64,000 bases of DNA from Chaetoderma sp. LZ-2023a (lineage: Eukaryota > Mollusca > Caudofoveata > Chaetodermatida > Chaetodermatidae): contig CM067373.1 in the NCBI GenBank assembly GCA_034401795.1, positions 43,999,914 to 44,063,913 on the forward strand. Reading direction: 5' to 3'. The notes beneath the pieces are model-generated. The model saw only the letters and a list, made by a program, of their open reading frames with translations. It searched no databases and was not told the DNA's origin. Shown in pieces: positions 45,790 to 57,218 of this stretch (position 1 is its first letter; every line of letters begins with the position of its first letter). The position numbers and the translations under genes were made by a program.

Positions 45790-46330
45790 GACTGACTGTT
45801 TGTTCTCCATAAAGGGGTCACTTAGCACAGGTGTTACTGTGGCTCCTTAAGGTGGTCACTTAGCACAGGTTTTAATGTGGCTCCATAAGGTGGTCACTTA
45901 ACACAGGTTTTACTGTGACTCCATAAGGTGATCACTTAGCACAGGTGTTACGGTGGCTCCTTAAGGTGGTCACTTAGCACAGGTTTTAATGTGGCTCCTT
46001 AAGGTGGTCAATTAACACAGGCTTAATGTGGCTCCATAAGGTGATCACTTAGCACAGGTGTTACTGTGGCTCCTTAAGGTGGTCACTTAACACAGGCTTT
46101 AATGTGGCTCCATAAGGTGGTCACATGGCACAGGTTTTACTGTGGCTCCTTAAGGTGGTCACTTAGCACAGGTGACACTGTGGCTCCTTAAGGTGGTCAC
46201 TTAGCACAGCTTTTACTGTGGCTCCTTAAGGTGGTCTCTTAGCACAGGTTTTACTGTGGCTCCTTAAGGTGGACACTTAGCACAGGTTTTACTGTGGCTC
46301 CTTAAGCTGGTCACTTGTCACAGGTTTTCT
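45790..46330. repeat. 38-bp minisatellite, reverse of the 6555 family
   Basis: About 14 units, aggttttactgtggctcctt then aaggtggtcacttagcac; reverse complement of the intron 12 array unit. Confidence 0.92.
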
Positions 46331-46344
46331 TGCAGCCTTAGTTA

Positions 46345-46580
46345 GTAACTCTTTAACCATCAAGCCAGCCCTGTAGTGGTGGTGGTCTTGGAAAATGTGC
46401 ATGTGCAGACCAAGAGACCATTTTTGAAAACTTACTACTAGAATAAATGGCTCGCTAACCGAGCCAGTCATATCCGTGGTAAATTTTCAAAAATAGGTTT
46501 CTCTTGGTCTGCAAATAGACATTTTCTATGAAAGAATTTAAATTTTCTTCAACAAACTTGAGAGTTAAAGGGTTAAGGTT
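46345..46580. repeat. hairpin element family 1, copy m
   Basis: From gtaactctttaaccatcaag to gagagttaaagggttaag, centre ggctcgctaaccgagccagt. Confidence 0.85.
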
Positions 46581-47888
46581 GTCAAAAGTTAAGAAAGCTC
46601 ATGGATCTGAAATGAATAGTGGAGTATTTATTAGTTTATGGGCACTTTAACTGTCTAAAAGCTTAGACATTGTCATTGACACTTTATTGGAACCTACTGT
46701 CTGCTTCGAGTCAAGCTGCATGTTGACCGTGGCCTAGTATTCATAAATTACCATAAAAAATGTGGTACAGTATGTCTAAAAATTTAATTTTTAGTAAAAT
46801 TTTGTTTTATCAAAAGTGCTCGTTAGACTACATAGGCAAATTTATTTTCTAATTAGTGTTTTTTGTCTTGAATGTATATTTTTGGCTATTTCATGCAGGT
46901 CAGTTTTGGCTCTGATTATTCTACTGTGTCATGACAAACATGCCGCTGACACACCCGAAAGAGACATGTATACATATTTTAAAGATGAAGATCGCTAATT
47001 ACAAAATAAGTTTACTTATTTAATAATTATGATTTTATATTTTTTTTAATTAATGCTTATGGAAAATCACTTATATAACTTTAGATCTTGTATGATAGCT
47101 TTGAATTGCATACATTGAAAAGGTTCACTGCTCAAAATCTCACTGGTGAATGATCGAGCTAACGGGAATGCTCTGCCTTTATTGAAGAATTTACTGTCAG
47201 CAAAGACAACAGGTTCAAATAATATGATGATAACAAACCAAATCTAAAATGGTGTTTAATGCTTTTCAATTAATTTGAGAACTTAAAAGCGAAAAGCAAA
47301 TGTGCAACACAGAAATGCTAAAGATAAATCAATCCTTAAAGTCAGCCCATCTACACTTAAATCACAGCATTTTCAATTCACGGCAATACTTCAGCAAACG
47401 GGTCGAATATTTTGAAAATAATTGTGCTGGAATATATATTTGCGTTAAGCAAGAATACTTTCCAGTCGATTTACAATTGTCTTTTCAAGATATTCAACAG
47501 AATATTTACAGCATTCCAAGGAAAGTTATTGGTAGGGTAATGCAACTAACTCATTGGCTGGGGTTAATAACTTTAGTGGCCAAATGGTGGTGGTTCATTA
47601 AGATATGCAGTTAACTGACCACCCATCTGAAAATCCCACTATCCTTGCTCCTTATTAGCTGGAAGCAGCTATGGACACGTTATCCCTTGAAATTCAAGTG
47701 CCACAAACTCTACGCAGTTATGCATCAATGATGATGAAGTTTTGAAACTAATCTGAATGGGCACTGCTGCTGTCAGAGCCAGTAACAGCTCCAAAGGCAA
47801 ACTAGTTTCAAAATATTTAACAGAATATTCTGTACGTCATAAAGAATTTGTTGTTTCTAGTTTGTGAGAGTGAAAGCGTTAATAGCAG

Positions 47889-48076
47889 GCCTGCACAAAT
47901 TGCGTAACCCATTTTTTCATTCACCCAATGGTTACGCAAAATGTTTTAGCGCAACTCTTTTTAGGATGCAGTTTTCTTTACTTTGCGCATAAATTTATGC
48001 AGACCCAGATGGCTTAGCTAAAATAAATTTGCATAACCCAAATATGGGTTGCGCACATTTTCAATTTGAGCAGGCC
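47889..48076. mobile_element. small hAT-like non-autonomous element
   Basis: Inverted ends caggcctgcacaaattg and caatttgagcaggcctg (one mismatch), 188 bp, flanked on both sides by taatag. The CAGG-type ends suggest hAT; the direct repeat is 6 rather than the usual 8 bp. No coding capacity. Confidence 0.8.
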
Positions 48077-48117
48077 TGTAATAGTATATGGTTAGTAAGA
48101 GCAGACTTTTAGAAAAT

Positions 48118-48120
<3 letters not shown>

Positions 48121-48175
<55 letters not shown>
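48121..48175. repeat. (CA)n microsatellite
   Basis: About 27 CA repeats, 300 bp downstream of exon 3b on the gene strand; a 17-base G run follows at 48249-48265. Confidence 0.98.
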
Positions 48176-48176
<1 letters not shown>

Positions 48177-48474
48177 CCACAAAGACAAACAATAAATAAA
48201 CTAGATATACATGTATCATAAAACCATCTTAGACTATTCAGGTTTGAAGGGGGGGGGGGGGGGGGAGGAGGGAATAGAGATGACTTGTACTACAACCACA
48301 CTTTCAGGGTCCAGAATAATATCTGATTAACAAAACATGCATGGAATTTAATTAACGCGGTAAATTTAACTCTGAATCAAATTAGTATTTAATTGAATTC
48401 AATAGAACCACTACACAATTGAAATGTCTGAATCACGTCAAGCTAGCACGCCATGCGTCGTCATCGTGTCTTAC

Positions 48475-48554
48475 TCTGAATACAGTTTTTGTGCTTCCAT
48501 GGCTTTTCTAAACTCTTTATGAGAAATCACACCATCGTGATTCGTGTCAAACTC
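48475..48554 (-). CDS. RyR: RyR exon 3b: first EF-hand, alternative version B
   Basis: Eighty bp, phase 0 in and phase 2 out, with a strong pyrimidine tract ending tctcccag and donor gtaaga. It encodes the loop DTNHDGVISHKE, again with every Ca2+-ligand position filled, then FRKAMEAQKLYS. The last two bases (GA) plus T of exon 4 give Asp where version A gives Arg. No stop or splice defect is visible, so this is an alternative exon, not a dead duplicate, as far as sequence can tell. Confidence 0.9.
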
Positions 48555-49369
48555 CTGGGAGAAAGAGCAGTATCCAGTCAAACAGATAGGGAATTGATAA
48601 TTATAGTCGTCTCCATATATGAGATATCTATGGTAATGTTTGTGCCCAGAGAGTATATTACTCACTCAATCTTTTGTTTTTGAAGGATTTACAGCATGAT
48701 TTTATTTTATATCAAAGACGTCTTGATTAATAATTATCTGATTTTTCTTAACGCTCTGCCAGTTGAATTTCTGTAAATTACGTTTTCCATGGAGTTTAAC
48801 CTTAGATTTGTCAAATATTTTGAAAACAATCTGACTGAAAGTTGCTGGTGGCTAAGCCACCAACAACTTTCAGCCAAATTGCTTTTAAAATATTCAGCAC
48901 ATCCAGAGTTGACACATTGAAATGATTGTCCGGTGTTTGGCGGCATCAGACAGTCAAATATAACAATATTTTTTGAAGAAGCTAAACAATATTCTCTTCT
49001 GGATATAAATTTGCCGTGTTTAGATATAACTGGTATGAAGCATAGTAATATGTACTCCTCACTGAGCATATAAACATTACGGGAGTTTACATCAATAGAA
49101 TCTAAACACTTTTTGTCCATCCACATATATGTAGAAGTTCAGAATATCAAAACAAGACACAATTCTCAAAACAACTCTGTCAATGCTCTAATCCAAATAG
49201 CCCAAGTTCTAAGAACCAGAGATAGAGTTCTGAATATTTTGAAACTAATTTGACTGGAAGCTGGTGCTCTGATAAATATCAACAGGTTTCTATAACATTA
49301 ATTTAAGTTATTGAACATATCATACTTTACATCATAAATGATATGGTCAGATAAAGTATGTAGTTGAGA

Positions 49370-49612
49370 CCCTTTAATGGTCAAGCCGGCCAAAACTTGC
49401 CTCAGCAGTGTTCTGAAAAGAATGTCCATTTGCATGCTGAGAAGACGATTTTTGTAAATTTAACACTGGACAGGCTGGAGATGCCTGGCTCGATCGCTGA
49501 GCCAATCATTCCAGTGGTAAATTTGCAAATGTAGTCTACTCTTGGCCTGCAAATAGACATACACTAAGCAGGCACGTTAATCTTCTCATACAATCTTCAC
49601 CATTAAAGGGTT
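49370..49612. repeat. hairpin element family 1, copy n
   Basis: Between the two EF-hand-exon introns and other repeats; core ctggctcgatcgctgagcca, right arm tcattccagtggtaaatttg. Confidence 0.8.
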
Positions 49613-49913
49613 CAAATTGAATTCCATATAGAAGAAAAGATTCCTTTTAATGTTTGCGTTTTTAAATTCCTTCATTTACCTTTAACCAAATCTCAAAGAA
49701 TCAAAATATATTTTAGAGAGACATATCTACAGGCTATGGATGGACATTAAGTAATTAGATCAATTCTTAATAATAATTAATAATCGTTACCCAGTTACCA
49801 GCCTTTACTGGTCACGTGCCTTAAGGGAGACAACTCAAGGTCACAGAAAGCCCTTTTCTACAGCTGGAGTTATTGCCCCAGTGTATGCGACCAATAAAGT
49901 GCCTATTACTAAC

Positions 49914-49993
49914 CGTGTGTAACATTTTTGAGCGGCCATTGCTCGCTTAAATTCCCGCGCTGAAATATAGCCATCCTTGTTGGAATCAAAGTC
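49914..49993 (-). CDS. RyR: RyR exon 3a: first EF-hand, alternative version A
   Basis: Eighty bp, phase 0 in and phase 2 out, with a pyrimidine-rich acceptor ending accag and a gttagt donor. The loop DSNKDGYISARE is a complete 12-residue EF-hand with D1, N3, D5, G6, I8 and E12, followed by the helix FKRAMAAQKCYT. The final two bases (CG) plus T of exon 4 give Arg. It is a near duplicate of exon 3b, 1.4 kb downstream, with identical length and phases. Including both or neither shifts the frame, so the two should be mutually exclusive. Confidence 0.9.
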
Positions 49994-50134
49994 CTGGTTA
50001 TGCAAATGAGCGAAAGGAGAAAATAGGAGATTTAGTGTGACAGATATATGACTCATTTAGCCATTAGTTAAATGATAGAAATAGAGGCGTCATCATCATC
50101 ATGAAGAAATTAAATATTACTAGATAACTCTGTT

Positions 50135-50348
50135 ATCCATTACCACGCTGATGGCAATATTCTATCCTTTAATGCATCAATGGCAAAGAAACTGGTGTAC
50201 ATTTTTCAACAATTCTGGTGGACGATGTTGCTGTCTATGACAGCAACATCTTCTACCAAACTTGTTAAAAAATAAACACCAGTTCATCTTTTAATTTAAT
50301 TTGAAGATTAAAAATTTTGACATCAGAGTGGTTAGGATTATTATATTT
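50135..50348. repeat. hairpin element family 3, copy c
   Basis: Centre gatgttgctgtctatgaca then gcaacatcttctacc; outer ends ccattaccacgctgatgg and gacatcagagtggttagg. Confidence 0.8.
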
Positions 50349-50389
50349 CAAGGTATTCAGTATCCTAGCAATAGTAGATTAATTAAGTT

Positions 50390-50602
50390 TTTAACACCCA
50401 AACTGGCAAAAAATGATCATGTACATTTGCAGATCAAGAGCACACTATCAGTAAATTTTTCTTTGGAATGACTGCCTTGATAATCGAGACTGCCATTCCA
50501 GTAATTTTTTTTAAATAGACTTCACTTGACTGGCAAATGAATATGTTCTATGAGTCCATTTGAATTTTCTTGACCAAATACCAGAATTAAATGTTTAAAG
50601 GA
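50390..50602. repeat. hairpin element family 1, copy o
   Basis: Diverged copy with core ggaatgactgccttgataat and cgagactgccattcca. Confidence 0.7.
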
Positions 50603-50822
50603 AGTCTCATCCAGGTGAGCTAAGGAAGGCTGAATATGCAAAATAACTATAATAGCAATTCATTATTCATACATTTTCTCTTTCTTTATTTAATGCTGTA
50701 TGTTAATTATTAAATTTTTATTCAAAATTAAATTTATTATCATTATCAATTCATCACCATTATCATTGTTATCATCATCAACTTATCAGCATAATCATCA
50801 GCAACAGAATATTAGCACATAC

Positions 50823-50888
50823 CAGGAATGCCTCTGAAGATGTCAAATCCTTCATCTTGAGGAAAATGTCAAAGAATTTCAGAATCAT
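50823..50888 (-). CDS. RyR: RyR exon 2 (helix before the EF-hands)
   Basis: Twenty-two codons, phase 0/0, acceptor tattttag and donor gtatgt. It encodes ILKFFDIFLKMKDLTSSEAF, corresponding to the family block LKFFDMFLKLKD...SEAF. It leads directly into the first EF-hand exon; because it ends in phase 0 it can join either of the two alternative copies. Confidence 0.95.
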
Positions 50889-51745
50889 CTAAAATACATA
50901 CAGCAAAAACTAAATATTAATTCTCTGATATAAATATTGTCATATATACCGACATACACAATATGAACCTGCTTTCTCTGAATATAAAATATTGTCATAT
51001 ACCGACATACACAATATTAAGACGTTTTCTCTGAATATAAGATTATTACTAGGATGGACAGATCACCAATACCCACACTGATGTTCTGCATCTACACCCT
51101 ACCCAAACCGCCTCACCACAACAGCGGCAGAGCCAAATGAAACTGTTGTCTCACTATCCGCAATCATATGGGTAACTTACATAACGAATTTGGTTGAATT
51201 CCGGCAAATGTTTTCAGGGATAGCCAGACAGACAAACGGATGGACAGAGGCGATTGCAATATCCCTGCAGTTTTTAACTACGGATAGGAGCTCAATAAAC
51301 CACCATGTCTCTTAGTTCGTCAGTTGATCACAAAAGCTTATTCTGGGCTGATCTAAAGGACTACGGCTCAGATTTGGCTCAACTTTTAACACAACGAAGG
51401 AACTGTCTGTGCAAGAGGATTTCCAGACGTTGGCATGATCCGGATAAAAGAACCCTGATCTGGATCAAATCAAATTCTGGATCTGTGGATATCTTGGAAA
51501 CCACAGGTCCGGTTTGGCTCTAATTTTAACACAAGAAAGGAGGATGACCATCCCCAAGGGCTCCACAACTTTGGGCATGATACGGGAAAATCTGGTAACA
51601 TCCGGGGGAAAAAAAATCAGAAACCTGCAGCTACTGAGATTCTATCGACTTTGTTTCAAAACATGTGGGGATGACAAGCAGTGACAGTCTTAGAACAATT
51701 TAAATGCTATTAAATAACTTTGTGACATGTTAAGTTGAAATCTAC
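50889..51745. other. intron 1: no gene seen
   Basis: Short direct repeat of a gtcatata-cgacatacaca phrase near 50940-51020. The 72-codon frame at 51305-51523 has no homology; 51530-51620 matches a dispersed repeat at 1190-1260. Confidence 0.5.
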
Positions 51746-51898
51746 CTCAACATTGACAGAAGACTCGACCAGCGTGTCCACCATCTGTTTTCCAATTGGT
51801 CCATTCATGACGTTACCCTCAAGCATGGAGAGAAGCATAATCATCATATCTTTCTGAAGTTTCATGAATTCACGCAATAAATCCAGCTGCTCGACATC
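51746..51898 (-). CDS. RyR: RyR exon 1 (core solenoid helices)
   Basis: Fifty-one codons, phase 0 at both ends, acceptor ...gatag and donor gtaga. It reads [26 protein letters not shown] and [12 protein letters not shown], matching the highly conserved block just upstream of the RyR EF-hands. The preceding exon was not found in the remaining 12.1 kb, so the upstream intron is at least that long. Confidence 0.95.
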
Positions 51899-51908
51899 CT
51901 ATCACATG

Positions 51909-52120
51909 CAAAATATAACACACATATTAGAGCTTGACATTAACCTAAATGTAAAATATAACACAATATAAGAGCTTGACATTAACCCAGCTGTAAAACA
52001 TAACACAATATTAGAGCTGGACATTAACCCAGATGTAAAATACAACAAAATATAAGGACTTGATATTAACCCAGATGTAAAACATAACATAAAATCAGGG
52101 CTTGACATTAACCCAGATGA
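51909..52120. repeat. 42-bp minisatellite, five units
   Basis: Unit aaaacataacacaatattag then agcttgacattaacccagatgt, starting 11 bp from exon 1. Confidence 0.88.
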
Positions 52121-52134
52121 GCCATGCACTAGCA

Positions 52135-55100
52135 ATCTTTGTTAGCCCTAGTGATTATATCTTAGCCAGCAATCTTTGCTAGACTGAGTGACAATGATCT
52201 ACTAGCCAGCACACTTTGCTAGTCCAAGTGATTATCTACTAGCCAGCAATCCTTGCTATCGCTAGTAATTATCTACTAGCCACCAATCTTTGCTATCCCT
52301 AGTGATTATCAACTAACCACCAATCTTTGCTACATCTAGTGATTATCTACTAGCCAACAATCTTCGCAATCTCTAGTGATTATCTACTAGTCAACAATCT
52401 TTGCTAGGGTTAGTAGGCATTATCTACTAGCCAGCAATCTTTGCTAGTTCTAATGATTATCTACTAGTCAACAATTTTTGCTAGCACGAGTGACAATAAT
52501 CTACTAGCCAGTAATCTTTGCTATCATAAATGATTATCTACACATCATCTTTGCTAGCTACAGTGGATATCCACTAGCCAGCAAACTTTGCTAGCCCTAG
52601 TCATTATCTACTAGCCAGCAATCTTTGCTAGCCTTAGTGATTATCTACTAGCCAGCAAACTCTGCTAGCCATAGTGGATATCTACTAGCCAAGCATGTTT
52701 GCTAGGCCGAGTGATTATCTACAAACCAGAAATCTTTTCTAGCCTTAGTGATTATCTACTAGTCAACAATCTTTGCTAGCCCCAGTAATTATCTACTAGC
52801 CAGCAATCTTTGCTAGATGAAGTGACAATAATCTACTAGCCAGTAATCTATGCTACTAGGGATTATCTACTAGTGATTATTTCCCAACCAGCAATCTTTA
52901 TTACCCTGAGTAATTATCTACTAGCCAGCACACTTTGCTAGCCCAAGTGATTACCGACTAGCCAACAATCTTTGCCATCTCTAGTGATTATCTACTAGCC
53001 AGCAGTCTGCTATTTCTAGTGATTATCTACCAGCCATTAATCTTTACTAACCAGAGTGATTATTGCATAGCCAGCAATCTATGCTAGCATGGGTGATTAC
53101 TACGACCCACCAATCTTTGCTAGCCACAGTGATTATCTATTAGCCAGCAATCTTTGCTAGCCACAGTGGATATGTACTAGCCAGCAATCTGGCAATTAGG
53201 GCTAGCAAAGATTGCTGGTTTGTAGATAATTACTAGGGCTAGCAGTCTTTGCTAGCTCTAGTGATTATCTACTAGCCAGCAATCTTTGCTAGCCTGGGTG
53301 ATTATCTACTAGCCAGCAATCTTTGCTAGCCTGGGGATTATCTAATAGCCAGCAATCTTTGCTAGCCTGGGGGATTATCTAATACCCAGCAATCTTTGCT
53401 AGCCCCAGTGAGTATCTCCTATCAAGGAGTGTAAATTTGTCGCGAACGGCTGAACGTGTTCGCGTGGAGGTTACGCAAACACAATTTTAGGAGACCTATC
53501 TTCGTTCTCCATAAAATACCTATTTTCGTTCGCCATAAAAAAAACCTCAGCACAGTAGGCTCTCGATACTAAGTACGCTTAGTATATTAATTGTTTTCAT
53601 ATGATAGACATAATAGGTACGTGAAATAATTGATTCGTGTTGTCAAAATAGGTTCGGCGAACGGCTGTTTGTTGTGGCAGACCACAAATCTGCCACACTA
53701 AAATGCGTTAACCAGCTCTAAGGAATTTAGTAGATAGCTTGACCCTTCTTAACTTGTACGCTTTAAACTGACAATTTACTGGAAATGCGATTTACTGGAA
53801 ATAAGAGTTACTACGCACCGGTTTTCCTGATGTAGAGGCCTGTTTTCTCGATCGCTCCAAAGCAATGAACCACTTAAATATCGGGTGGTATTACTCTCGG
53901 AACTCTCCAGTAATAATATATTGGGTCATATAACCCATTAAAGTGGCCGCTAAGATATTGTTTTACTGCGTTTAAAACCAGCAGAGTAACTAGGTTTTTG
54001 TTCCACCATTATCCATCAATGTTGATCGTGACAGTCGCAGAGATTGGTTGAAATAAATCATGTGATTAATTCGTTATGAATGACAACGAGTCACATGATC
54101 AAAATTTTACTACGATAGTAATTTTTCATTCATGCCTAATGACATCAGATGGCCTGCGAGCCAATCGTAAAATCTGACAACGCATTATCGTATTATTATT
54201 AACTACGACTGCGCGGTCGCGCAAGTCATTTCTCATTACTGATGAATTAGCAGACCCCCCACCCCTCTAGGCTGATTCATGACAATTTTTATTGTTGAAA
54301 TTAGTAACCGGGATCGCACCTTTCTGTAAGAATGGAATGTTTATGTTACCGGACAGCTGTGCCCGAGCTGATAATGCAATCTACTGGCCATTGACAGATA
54401 GAAATAGTGCTAGAAAAATATTTCTTCCAAAAATAGGTTGCCCAGGAGTGCAACCGATATACTAGACAGCGTATCCATCTCTACAAGCAAGTAATTACTG
54501 GGAAGGGAGACCTACAGTTATACCTAGTCATGGGACCAACTTCATCACAAAAGGGTCTAAATTTAGAAACCAATTTTGGGGTGAGTTTTATTTGGTTAAG
54601 TGAGGGATATGGCGGGCTATTCAATCTCGTGTATATACGACATTGGCTTGGCCGCCATAGTTTTCACTTTCCCCGGGCAAGCGTTAAGTTCATCATCATC
54701 ATATTCTTGGGACATAAGCCACTAGAATACTGCAGTATTACACGTTATCGTATGCACAATATCATTCTCTATCTTGTACTGGCCGTTCAAGTTCAATATT
54801 ATTTATTTCATGATTAAGTACAGATTTACTGCTGCCTATATATTATTAGGTTACCAAAGGTTGCCATGGGTTGCCAAAGGTTAACATGGGGTTACCTAAA
54901 ATTTATTATTGCGTAACCTACCATGAGGTTGCCATAGGTGCATTTGCGAGACCTACTGTAGGTTACCATAAAAAATCTAACTTTACACCCCTGCTATCCA
55001 GCAATCGTTGCTAGTCTGGGTGATTATCTGCTATCCAGCAATCTTTGCTAGGCACAGTGATTATCTACCAGCCAGCAATCGTTGCTAGCCTGGGTGATTA

Positions 55101-55200
55101 TCTACTAGCCAACAATCTTTGCTAACCTGAGTGATTATCTCCAAGCAAGTAATCTTTACTAGCCTGGGTGATTATCTACTAGCCAGCAATAATTGCTAAT
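52135..55200. repeat. ~36-bp degenerate minisatellite, split by an insertion
   Basis: Unit ctagccagcaatctttgct then agccctagtgattatcta, about 35 units at 52135-53418, then again at 54997-55200. One stretch near 53195-53245 is inverted. The interruption is the element at 53420-54996. Confidence 0.9.
53420..54996. mobile_element. TIR element inside the minisatellite
   Basis: Left end caaggagtgtaaatttg, right end aactttacacccctg, inverted with few mismatches, and ctat on both outer sides. The right end (CAGGGGTGTAAA on the other strand) recalls hAT termini. Subterminal ggttgcc/ggttacc repeats occupy 54850-54970. No transposase is seen in 1.58 kb. Confidence 0.75.
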
Positions 55201-55289
55201 GAAATTCATAAAACATTTTTACAATGCCAGGTGAGCTAAAAATGAGAATCTTTTTGAACGAATCCAAAAGTTTTCACCAACATATACCT

Positions 55290-55860
55290 ATCTACAAAGC
55301 ACGAACTATGGATGCAAAGAACAACCCTGGGCTCCCTGCTCAGCAGAACATCTGACATTGCTGCATGGGAAACAAAGCATTCCAGTCCTTCGGGAAGCTG
55401 TGGATTCATAGATCAAAGATGCTCTTGCCAAAATGACTACATCTGTACAACGCAACCTGTGTATCCCTAATGCTGTACAGCTGTAACAGCTAGGCAGCTC
55501 CAAATGCAACTCTAGACAAACTTAATGCCTACCTCTGCAAACACCTCACGATCACTGGACACTGATGGTCGGACAGCATAATTACCAATGATGCATTATA
55601 AAACACCACTGCTGTCCGCAATAGTGGTCCAGAAAAGATGGTCCATGTTTGACCATGTATTAAGGATGCCAGACACACCAGCACCAGAGAGCCTTGGAAT
55701 TCAACCTACTCGGAGCTAGTAAATATAAAGCCAGCAAAGGATAGCACTGTGTAAATATGTTCACCGTGGCTGCGAAGCGACCTCAAGAAAGCAGGACTCT
55801 TGCAGCTGTAGGATGATTCTACTCCTACAACCGCAGAATATGTACATCATCAGCATAATA
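55290..55860 (+). mobile_element. non-LTR retrotransposon RT relic
   Basis: Broken frames recall the C-terminal tail of non-LTR RTs (tagacaaacttaatgcctac for LDKLNAY; atgccagacacaccagcacc; cttggaattcaacc for LEF). Related to 20248-20660 and 30700-30910. Many stops; dead. Confidence 0.65.
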
Positions 55861-55884
55861 TTTTGACTCTTAGCAAGCGGTGTT

Positions 55885-56035
55885 TAATCCTTACCACTCT
55901 AATATCAAAAGTTCTAAATGTTAAAATTAAATTAAAAGATGAACACATAACATCGTGCATAAAAGTTTCTTTGCTATTGACACAGTAAAAGATAGATAGA
56001 AAACTGACATCAGAGTGGTAAGGGTTAAGTGAGTG
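55885..56035. repeat. hairpin element family 3, copy d
   Basis: Ends taccactctaatatcaaaag and tgacatcagagtggtaaggg; centre partly deleted. Confidence 0.75.
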
Positions 56036-56334
56036 GGACCTAGAGTAGAGTCCATAATTCACCTTTCCCGAGTACCCACCCACCCATCATATGACGTCAT
56101 AATGAACTGCGTGATGTGTACAATGACATCATAATGAATGACGTCATGTATGACGTCGATAAGTACATCCCGAATGCATATTTGAAGACAGTCTATGCGT
56201 TGTTGTACAAATTGTTTGCTTTTACTATTTAATAAATATTCCGTTGAATATTTTGAAACTAATTTGACTGGGCCACAACACCCAGTCAAATTAGTTACAA
56301 AATATTCAACAGCTTCCCTGTATATTTTTCAGGA

Positions 56335-57168
56335 AATTTATAGCTAGGGCATTTCGGAATCAATCAATCCCAACACGGCGATGTGTGGGTGGAGCTCAGC
56401 TAGTGATGGGCGGGGCATAGCTAAAAATGGAAAGGTCCATTGATATGACAAAAGCTGTGAGTTTTGTGAATGCCATTTTGATCTTCTACTGCATATTGTG
56501 CTTCATCAAGCACCGTGAGATTATTTCTTGGCTCGCCTAAAATTATTTAAAGCTCACCTAAAATTATGAACCGGCAGAATGAATCTCATTTTGTTTTATT
56601 ATTTTTTATTTCGGAACACTGGTGAGTTTTCATCCAATGATGAAAAATCACCAGTATCCCGAAAGAAAAAAATAAAACAAAATAGGATTGGGTCTCTGCT
56701 ACAATTTGTAGTCATGTTCTCCCAGTTAAACGTTGGCACTTTTTTGTTAAAAGTTTTTGGAGAAACAGGCACACAATATGTGCATCTTCGTACTGTACTG
56801 TAGACTCATAGCACATGTCTATGTTGATGTTACTTTTGACTCAAAGCATATGGTTTCTAGGTGGGAGTGATTTAGACTTTTAGCTAGAAATATATTATAT
56901 GAATATTTGATTTTCTACTTACATTGTAAATGAAGCATTGGTAGCATTATTTGCCAGCAATAGATCAAGGGTGAGAAAGCAAGCATGGCAATGAAGAGGT
57001 AGCACTGTTCCAGTGACAATCAATAATAACTTGAAGTATCAGTGTGTGTGCGTGCATGAGTGCGTGCGTGCGTGCAGGCATGCTTAGTGTGTAGGCATGC
57101 ATACGTACATGCACCTGCGTGTGCGTACGTGCGTGCATGGATTTGTGTGTATGTACGTGTTTGCATGT

Positions 57169-57170
<2 letters not shown>
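56335..57170. other. no gene seen
   Basis: AT-rich. 56575-56685 contains a short inverted repeat (cattttgttttattat... / aaataaaacaaaatagg). 57040-57165 is rich in gtgcgtgc and acgtacat. Confidence 0.5.

Positions 57171-57171
<1 letters not shown>

Positions 57172-57218
<47 letters not shown>

Larger units (their letters stand above)
779..51898 (-). other. RyR: ryanodine receptor gene, internal part (17 exons seen)
   Basis: RyR forms the homotetrameric Ca2+ release channel of the ER/SR membrane. Seventeen minus-strand exons, each with AG acceptor and GT donor, join in phase to about 683 codons. They match the family order: helical core, EF-hand pair, the GRIEIMG / ERVYFEI / QWEKPQIK block, the ESKR...[12 protein letters not shown]-motif block, TMx, divergent acidic linker, S1 (ARNFYN...ILLFYK), S2 (ending YYCLK), and [11 protein letters not shown]...YWDKFVKKK of the S2-S3 domain. 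Full-length RyRs have about 5000 residues, so this is roughly one seventh. The 5' exons are beyond 64000; S3-S6, the pore and the C-terminus are beyond position 1. Exon numbers used here are local. Sequence flavour ([23 protein letters not shown]) is that of invertebrate RyR as I recall it. The family call is very secure; splice sites were predicted by eye. Confidence 0.96.
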
